From Dermanyssus gallinae (lineage: Eukaryota > Arthropoda > Arachnida > Mesostigmata > Dermanyssidae), in assembly GCA_003439945.1 (NCBI GenBank), contig QVRM01002479.1:248001-312000 (forward strand): 64,000 nucleotides of DNA, given 5' to 3'. Below the pieces are notes generated by a model, which was not told the DNA's origin, searched no databases, and saw only the letters and a program-made list of their open reading frames with translations. Shown here one piece after another: positions 58,041-64,000 of the stretch. Every line of letters starts with the position of its first letter. Position 1 is the first letter of the stretch. The position numbers were made by a program, and so were the translations under genes.

Positions 58041-58720
58041 TATATATATGTATATATTTTTCCTTTTTAATGACGCTTCTTAACATGTTGTCTCTTGTTG
58101 ATATATATATATATATATATATACTGTACAGTTCAGGCTTTAACTTCACTTACTTCAGAAATACCCGCAGAGAATTAAAGTACAATTCAATCAGCATAAA
58201 AACACTAGCACACGGAAACGATACGTGCCATTATCAACCCTGTAAAACACCGAACTAAAACAAACTATTCATTTACATGTGTCTCATAGCTAACAACAAC
58301 CACATCGAGCCAACAACAACAACAAGTTCTGAAAAACTCACACCACTCCAGAGAGAGGGCCGCCCATATACTTGCTTTGCTTGGGTTCGACTCTCTCTAG
58401 TCAGCGTTCTACATCTCGGTAACTGCCTCGGTATCAACCAAGCCACCGTTTGCCCGAATCTACTAACCGTATCAACACACCGCAGCTTCAATTTGACAGT
58501 GGGTTCGAGGGCACGGCTCGAGCTCGAACTAATCACGGCGACCGCCTCCTTTTATGGATTGTTTTTCTGCCAAATCACCGACCTACTGCTATCCAGTTAA
58601 GCTAACAGCTCCGAGCAGTGCCTTCCAAGCAGTTGTTGTTAGTTCGAATGTTACGCACTACATGCCCGTTGTACGTCTACAATTGACCACAGCCCGCTGA
58701 CAAGCACAATGCGCTATAGT
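58041..58720. other. Unassigned DNA with TA tracts
   Basis: A TA tract lies at 58,101-58,122. A CAACAACAACAA run lies near 58,311-58,324. No gene recognised. Confidence 0.42.
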
Positions 58721-59430
58721 TTGTGCGAGACCACGAACATTGGACCTTAGGCAACTGGCTACAGGCCGGCCGTTCTATTCTCGGACGAGACAATGATGTG
58801 TTTCGCTGCGGTAAGCATAGACGAAGAATAGTGTGCCGGCGACGTAGGAAGCGCTTTACGCAACCTTGCATTGTGGAGAACATGTCAGGCATTACGACGA
58901 CGGCGGTCCAACCATGGGTGCAATATCCTTAGGCCGAGGAGAACCGAGCTCCACAAGTCACTCAGGAGGTCACTCAAGCAAACGATTCTGATGGGGGAAA
59001 AAGGCTTAACTGCTCAGCGTACCGCTGAGCGTTGGTGAGAATCTGATGCCCCACGTTGTGTCTTATGCAAGGCTGTTGGTAATATCTTCATCTTAATGTG
59101 CATTGACATTGCTAGGTCGGGGCACCTCGGCGTTTGCTCGACGGTACACCTCGCAGGAGCTTGAATTAGCGACGTGAAATGGCCTGCATGTTCTCCCGAC
59201 CTGAATCACGTCGAGCGTATTTCGTATATAAAATGCGATGAAATGACCACTTAGTGCCAGAAGTCCAACTGCAGCAACACTTCAGTAGCTTATGAAAGCT
59301 ATGAATGCGTGAGGAGTGGCATAATATCTCGCAGCAATGACGATGAATTGACGATTTGATTAGATCAATGACAAATCGCACGACGGCTGTTATAAGGGCA
59401 CGCGGGGATGATACACACTATTAAATTACA
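58721..59430 (+). pseudogene. Tc1-like transposase remnant
   Basis: Plus-strand pieces: HEHWTLGNWLQ then LGRDNDVFRC and RRKRFTQPCIVENMSG (58,730-58,890), the middle of a Tc1-type catalytic domain (W...SDESRF...). At 59,178-59,240 is WPACSPDLNHVERI, with the SPDLNP(I/V)E motif holding the third catalytic acid. At 59,315-59,428 is EWHNISQQ, then IDDLIRSM and TTAVIRARGDDTHY followed by TAA, the typical Tc1 C-terminus. Several stops and frameshifts make it dead. The first catalytic Asp region is eroded. Terminal repeats were not located. Confidence 0.82.
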
Positions 59431-59434
59431 ACGA

Positions 59435-59598
59435 AATGTGTTTTCACTGTGATGTGGCTATTTTTCGACATCGTTTACAAAATTATTTAAAACTCTTAAA
59501 AAAAGACAAATTTTGACGCAATATTCTAGTCGTGTTAACAAAATGATTTAATTGTCAACTGCTACAAACGACGCATAAAGTCAATGTGATTTGTGAGG
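59435..59598. other. Unassigned AT-rich DNA
   Basis: Possibly the 3' end of the Tc1-like element. No inverted repeat was found. Confidence 0.35.
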
Positions 59599-59625
59599 TG
59601 TATATATATATATATATATATATAT
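59599..59625. repeat. (TA)n microsatellite
   Basis: About 13 TA units. A further tract lies at 59,918-59,940. Confidence 0.92.
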
Positions 59626-59908
59626 AGGGGTCAGAATTCTGATAATTATTGTTCGCGTATAATTATATGGCTCTGCAGAAAATGCCTACAAACTACCTGC
59701 TTCCTATATTGATTCTGCTTATATACACTTTACGATACACCCATACAAGCAGACCCATCACGCAAAACTAAACCACGGAAGCGCTCTTGTGAGCGCATTT
59801 GGATACGAATAAATAGCATTGTTATTGTTACTTACTTTGATTGTTTCTCAATTAAAACATTAGAAGAAAAAAGGAAGCGAGGAAGCAAATTATGTAAAAA
59901 AAATAATT

Positions 59909-59940
<32 letters not shown>

Positions 59941-60089
59941 TAGAGTGAGAGAGAGAGGTTTCCTGAACGTTGCTGTGGATAACAAGCAACTAACATAACG
60001 TGTATGATGTGACGTGGCGACGTTGCCACGGAGCAACTATAAATACGTTGTGTACATAAGATGCGGTGGCGGCAGAATACGAACGAACG

Positions 60090-60281
60090 ATGTGCCGTGC
60101 GTTTTGTGTTTGCCGAGAGAAGGCGATGACAATCGCGCGTCCGGCAGGGCCAGGAGGCAGACCCTGTAGAGAGCGATGGGTGAAGTTTCGTTTTCGATTC
60201 TTCGACCGAAGGCGGCGTCACCAGGCAACAGGGTGGCTGGTGCTCAACGTTCCTGCGTCGAGTGAATCCAGCTCGCATTGA
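60090..60281 (+). CDS. Small ORF ending in a hairpin, unrecognised
   Basis: From ATG at 60,090 the frame reads MCRAFCVCREKAMTIARP, then a basic, aromatic segment (WVKFRFRFFDRRRRHQATGW), ending in SSESSSH with TGA at 60,279-60,281. It lacks low complexity. The stop lies inside a perfect hairpin (60,263-60,291). I do not recognise the protein, and chance cannot be excluded at about 63 codons. Confidence 0.15.
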   Translation: MCRAFCVCREKAMTIARPAGPGGRPCRERWVKFRFRFFDRRRRHQATGWLVLNVPASSESSSH

Positions 60282-60291
60282 GCTGGATTCA
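60263..60291. other. Perfect 12-bp hairpin
   Basis: TGAATCCAGCTC, loop GCATT, GAGCTGGATTCA. Confidence 0.9.
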
Positions 60292-60299
60292 TCGCGAAA

Positions 60300-60980
60300 T
60301 TGAAAGTCGAAATAAAGCTGAAAGTACATATCGCTTAAAAAGCCTCGCTGTAAGCTGTAAATATAAACGATGAAACCACATATAGATGCAGCAAGAGAAC
60401 TAACACAGGTCAGGAGGAGAAGGAGGAGGAGGACAGACAAGAGAGAGGGGGGAGGGAGAGAGAGCTAACTTCTGTGAATGATAAAGCCAAAACAACGAAT
60501 AATGCAGAATGCAGAGAGCGTGGATTATGGTGGACCGCTTTCGGTTTGGCAACACGCACGCACGGTTATTTGTGCGCGGTAAAGCTGTATATCTATTTTA
60601 AACATTATTAAATGGTCTTTGATTAAACTGAATTCATAATCATTTCGTATGGGTGTATGTATCTATATATGCATACATTTATTAGATATTTGTATATATG
60701 CACGGACGTACGGGCGTAGGGAGATCTTTAGGAAAGATATACATACGTGCTGTATGTATAACGAGTGGGAATGAGTTTTTGTCGACCAGTGGCAGCAACA
60801 GCATGAATCTTTGCTGTTATTGTTGTTGTAGTATCGTAATAGCTAGCGATCCTTTCTTTCTGCCTACTTCGGTTGTGAGAGAAAAGACCCTGCTGCTAAG
60901 AATGCTTGACGAATGGAAATAAAATTACGTTAATTCTTTTCATAAAGCAGCATGAAAAAAGATGGAAGACGGCCATGGCG
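60300..60980. other. Unassigned DNA
   Basis: A GGA/GA-rich run lies at 60,410-60,465. No gene recognised. Confidence 0.42.
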
Positions 60981-60987
60981 ACTTGAC

Positions 60988-61125
60988 TTGCGTTGTTGTT
61001 GTTGTTATTGTTTTTGTGGTTGTGGCTGTTGTTGTGTTTGTGGCTGTTGTTGTTATCGTGGCTGTTGTTGTTGTTGTTGTTGTGACTGCTGTTGTTGTTG
61101 TGGTTATTGTTGTGGTTGTCTCAGA
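60988..61125 (+). repeat. GTT/GCT/GTG triplet array
   Basis: Long TTG and TGG triplet array. Threonine- or cysteine-rich frames here are repeat products. Confidence 0.9.
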
Positions 61126-61814
61126 GAGCCTCAGGCAAACCCTACCTCCTGGTCTCGTGTTGGGCGGACGGTAGGTCGGGCGGCAGGCGCAGTTTCGCTT
61201 GCACTTCTGCGGGCGGCGGAAACAGCAAACCACCACCACCATCGGGGGCGCACCAGCGCCCCCGCCGCCGCCTCTGACACAGTTGCAGCGTTTACAGTCT
61301 GACGGAGCGGGCACGAACGCCTGGTGTTGCTGTCTTCTATGGGGGACGGAGAGAGAGCGTGAGAGAAATAGGGAAATAGATGGGGGGAGACATAGAGATA
61401 GTCGAAGTAGGGTAGACGACGAGGTCGTAGGTGATTGCAAAGAATGCCAACGAATACGAATGAATAAGCTACGAGCTGCGATTGCTGCCAGTGTAACCAG
61501 CCAGCCAGCCATCCGCGAGCCATGGCGCGATCGATCGATCTAGCTGTGTCTTGTTGTTGAGTCAATCTCGATACGAAGTAGTCGGCGAAGCTGTTGTTGT
61601 TACCACGACTGTTGCTAAGCTCGTAGTAGCCGTCGTGATGGTGGCCGTATGCATACAGGACTTACTTATATGTCGATCGATGTAAGTGAGTACAATATAC
61701 TCGATAAGAGCTCGAACATCGACTGGATTTGCCCGAGAAGATGAAGGTGCAGAATGAAGGCACTTGCTGATGCTCTGGTTGCCACGCGTACTTCAACACA
61801 CCTGGCAGCAACCA

Positions 61815-61997
61815 ATGGCTGATCTTTGTCGGTCGGATTCAACAAATCTCTTCTCGCCCTACGGACTCGACACTCGAAGACTAGCCGACCTGCTGTGCTG
61901 GCAAAGCATACCAGAAATCGACCCCTCTTCTCGTTACCGACGCTACCTGGCTAACCGTCGATACGACCAGTTAAGTATTTGTCCTCAAATAGCGTGA
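61815..61997 (+). CDS. Candidate 60-codon ORF, exon-like, unrecognised
   Basis: ATG at 61,815 in context ACCAATGG opens MADLCRSDSTNLF, LDTRRLADLLCWQSIPEIDP and RYRRYLANRRYDQ, a balanced, non-repetitive composition unlike the surrounding repeats. The frame ends at 61,997. No homologous family comes to mind and no clear splice sites were found. Confidence 0.2.
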   Translation: MADLCRSDSTNLFSPYGLDTRRLADLLCWQSIPEIDPSSRYRRYLANRRYDQLSICPQIA

Positions 61998-62053
61998 ATG
62001 TAGACAATGGTTCTCCTACTTGCTTTCATATAATGACCCAAGAATCCGAGTCG

Positions 62054-62183
62054 AGTCAAAACAATTGTCAATCCAAATTGACGAGTCGAAACAGAGATCT
62101 ATTCATTTCGACCAGTCAAAACAATTGTCAATCCAAATTGACGAGTCGAAACAGAGATCTATTCATTTCGACCAGTCAAAACA
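62054..62183 (+). repeat. 60-bp tandem duplication, two perfect units plus a partial third
   Basis: The unit starting AGTCAAAACAATTGTCAATC is perfectly repeated at 62,054-62,113 and 62,114-62,173. The first ten bases recur at 62,174. The period is a multiple of three, and one frame (61,979-62,239) carries an exact 20-residue repeat SQNNCQSKLTSRNRDLFIST. Confidence 0.95.
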
Positions 62184-62239
62184 AACGTCAAGACAAAATA
62201 TCATCGTATTTCTATGTCATGGCTTCACCTCACAAATAG

Positions 62240-63235
62240 ACGTTCTGCGTGTAGTATGTAAGGCCGCTGTAGACATGCGTATCATTCTTTAAGAAGGGTT
62301 TAAAAAACAACAAAGAAGAACTGCCTTTAACGGTGTGCACAATTTAAGTTATCGTTTACACAATGCGTAGATAAACACGTATGGACCAAGCGATACAGTC
62401 CACCAACCGATAAGCTTCAGCGAACAATTTGGTAACAAGTTTATCGAGCCCTCTTATTTTCAAAAAAGTCACTACTTTCCACCTGTAGTAGTGCTAGTAA
62501 TTTTGTCAAGACCACCATATGTACTGACTTGGTGCTATGAAATATTCCCACGCACCACGGAATACGCCCTTAGAGGTTCCGGTCTGAGGGGTCGGTTTGG
62601 GGTAGCTCCCTAGAAGACGCCTTTCTACTCTGTAGTGAAGTCTGTGATATATCAAACGCGAGTTAAGTTCTCATGGGCAGACTCCGCAGCTCTAATTATT
62701 AATTGGTAGAACTCGGGTCAAAATAATAGGTTTGTCCAATGGAAGGAAGAGGTGGAAACGTCTTGTTTAGGAGCGAGAATGAAATATATGAAGTAGCTAT
62801 TCTGTATTTTTTCTTCTACATAGTTGTGCGAAATCTACGTTGCATGAAGAACCAGCAATGCATGAAGGAACCGATCATACCGGCGTGTTCGGCTGAAAAT
62901 TTTGCATAATCTGAACGACACGCGACGCAAGCTGCCGAAAGGCGAATAGCCGGATTAAGGAAAGCCAAAAAAGTCGGTATGTTGTTATGTATGACGTTGA
63001 AGCTTTCATGTGCAGAACCGTAAAATGTTGCCATTACGTTAAAAGACGATAATCACCAAACAATAGCAAATTTAACATTAGACAATAGCAAATTGACGAT
63101 CATTTTTGTAGCAACGTGATTGTGCTGCGTTACGTGGTTGCCAAGTAACTGAGCTTTTTCGACAGCCATATCGAAAGTGAAGACATGCAATACTTGCTAG
63201 CATTTTGACCTGCTTCAGCAAAGAAACCACTTGCG
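62240..63235. other. Unassigned AT-rich DNA
   Basis: No coding or repeat signature seen. Confidence 0.42.
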
Positions 63236-63239
63236 CTCG

Positions 63240-63999
63240 TTCAAAAACACACCTGATTTTTTTAAATTATATGCGCTCGAAGTTGTGTCCGCCAACCATT
63301 AAACACGTTTTATAGCGATTGTACAGCCTTTCTTGCACGCGTGTATGAGATATGTTAGGCACTGTCCGCACAGGGCCAGCAGCGTTGAATATACGACCAG
63401 ATCTTCACGCGATTCAACGAGAGTTTCGTAGACGACGCTGTTCAGGTAGCCCCACAAAAAAGTCCAAACTTGTTAAACCGAGCGTTTGGGGTGGCCAAGC
63501 AATCGACCCGCCTCGGCCGATCCACCGATTCGCGAATGTCTCGTTTAGATAATCCCGAACCGTAGCAGAGTTGAGTGGCGGCGCACCGTCATGCTGGAAG
63601 GAAGCACAGCCTCAGAGGAACGCTTTCCGGGACGCCTTCCAACATTGCGGTAACGTATGACTCAGGAACGTGCGATAGGCAGCTGCATGTAATCTAGAGG
63701 AAAGTAGCCTACCTATAAGGTAGTCGTCCACCATGTCCGTCCAGAGATTCATCGAGATGCGACCTGGCGTCTATGCTCGCGGGTCATATGAAGGCTCTCG
63801 TAGGCCCACCAATAAGCGCTGTGAGCATTAAACACACCATCTTGGCTAACCGAAGCCTCATCCGAAAACAGAACAAGCGCAGAGAACCTATCCAGTAGTT
63901 TCACCTTCTCCGAAAACTGTCGACGGTATTCAGTACGTACCTGCTAATCACTGAGCCGTACTGTTCGAATTCGCTGAGACCGGTGTGGATGCAGTACTT
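63240..63999 (-). pseudogene. Tc1/mariner-superfamily DDE transposase remnant, cut by window end
   Basis: Minus-strand pieces in order: LLFSDEASVSQDGVFNAHSA (63,820-63,895, first catalytic Asp), WWAYESLHMTREHRRQV, then CASFQHDGAPPLNSATVRDY (63,555-63,605, second Asp), NRWIGRGGSIAWPP, and after a frameshift LTSLDFFVWGYLNSVVYETL (63,420-63,478, third Asp). This matches the common arthropod transposase pattern FSDEA...DGAP.H...NRWIGR.GP..WP.RSPDLTPLDFFLWG. Several stops and frameshifts are present. The N-terminal part lies outside the window. Confidence 0.82.
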
Positions 64000-64000
64000 G

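Noticed and set aside
62054..62183. CRISPR-like direct repeats
   Set aside because: Two perfect head-to-tail units without spacers in a eukaryotic context make this a tandem duplication.

Overview
The window looks like gene-poor, repeat-rich nuclear DNA from an animal, most likely an arthropod (a mite or tick would fit). This is inferred from the mariner, Tc1-like and R2-type elements, two tRNA-derived SINE families, very abundant (TA)n and triplet microsatellites, and the lack of long open frames outside transposons. There are no operons, bacterial signals or CRISPR arrays. I cannot name a species, and no host protein-coding gene could be identified with confidence.

Layout. 0-3.6 kb: a decayed reverse transcriptase tail, one copy of each SINE family (SINE2 with a perfect 14-bp target duplication) and a 36-bp minisatellite. 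3.7-5.0 kb: a nearly intact mariner inside a (TA)n tract, its transposase broken by one in-frame stop. 5-22 kb: mostly unassigned DNA with (TA)n tracts, a 126-bp palindromic MITE-like unit, more SINEs and a 38-base C run. 23.7-24.05 kb: a possible non-LTR retrotransposon C-terminus. 28-30.15 kb: a decayed plus-strand retrotransposon with recognisable reverse transcriptase, CCHC and restriction-like endonuclease (REL) pieces. 34-48 kb: a dense field of CAA/CAG/GAC/TAC-type triplet repeats with a few long low-complexity ORFs. 52.7-55.6 kb: a long minus-strand REL-type non-LTR retrotransposon between (TAA)n tracts. 56.9-58.04 kb: an R2-like retrotransposon fragment bounded by (TA)n tracts. 58.7-59.4 kb: a Tc1-like transposase remnant. 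63.2-64 kb: another DDE transposase remnant, cut by the window end.

The most interesting pattern is the relation of retrotransposons to microsatellites. All three copies of the R2-like family (about 18.88, 48.98 and 56.95 kb) have (TA)n tracts at or next to both ends. A separate REL family has two copies (42.23 and 52.74 kb) whose 3' ends abut (TAA)n. This suggests two endonuclease-bearing retrotransposon families that use simple repeats as insertion sites, or whose 3' tails seed such repeats.
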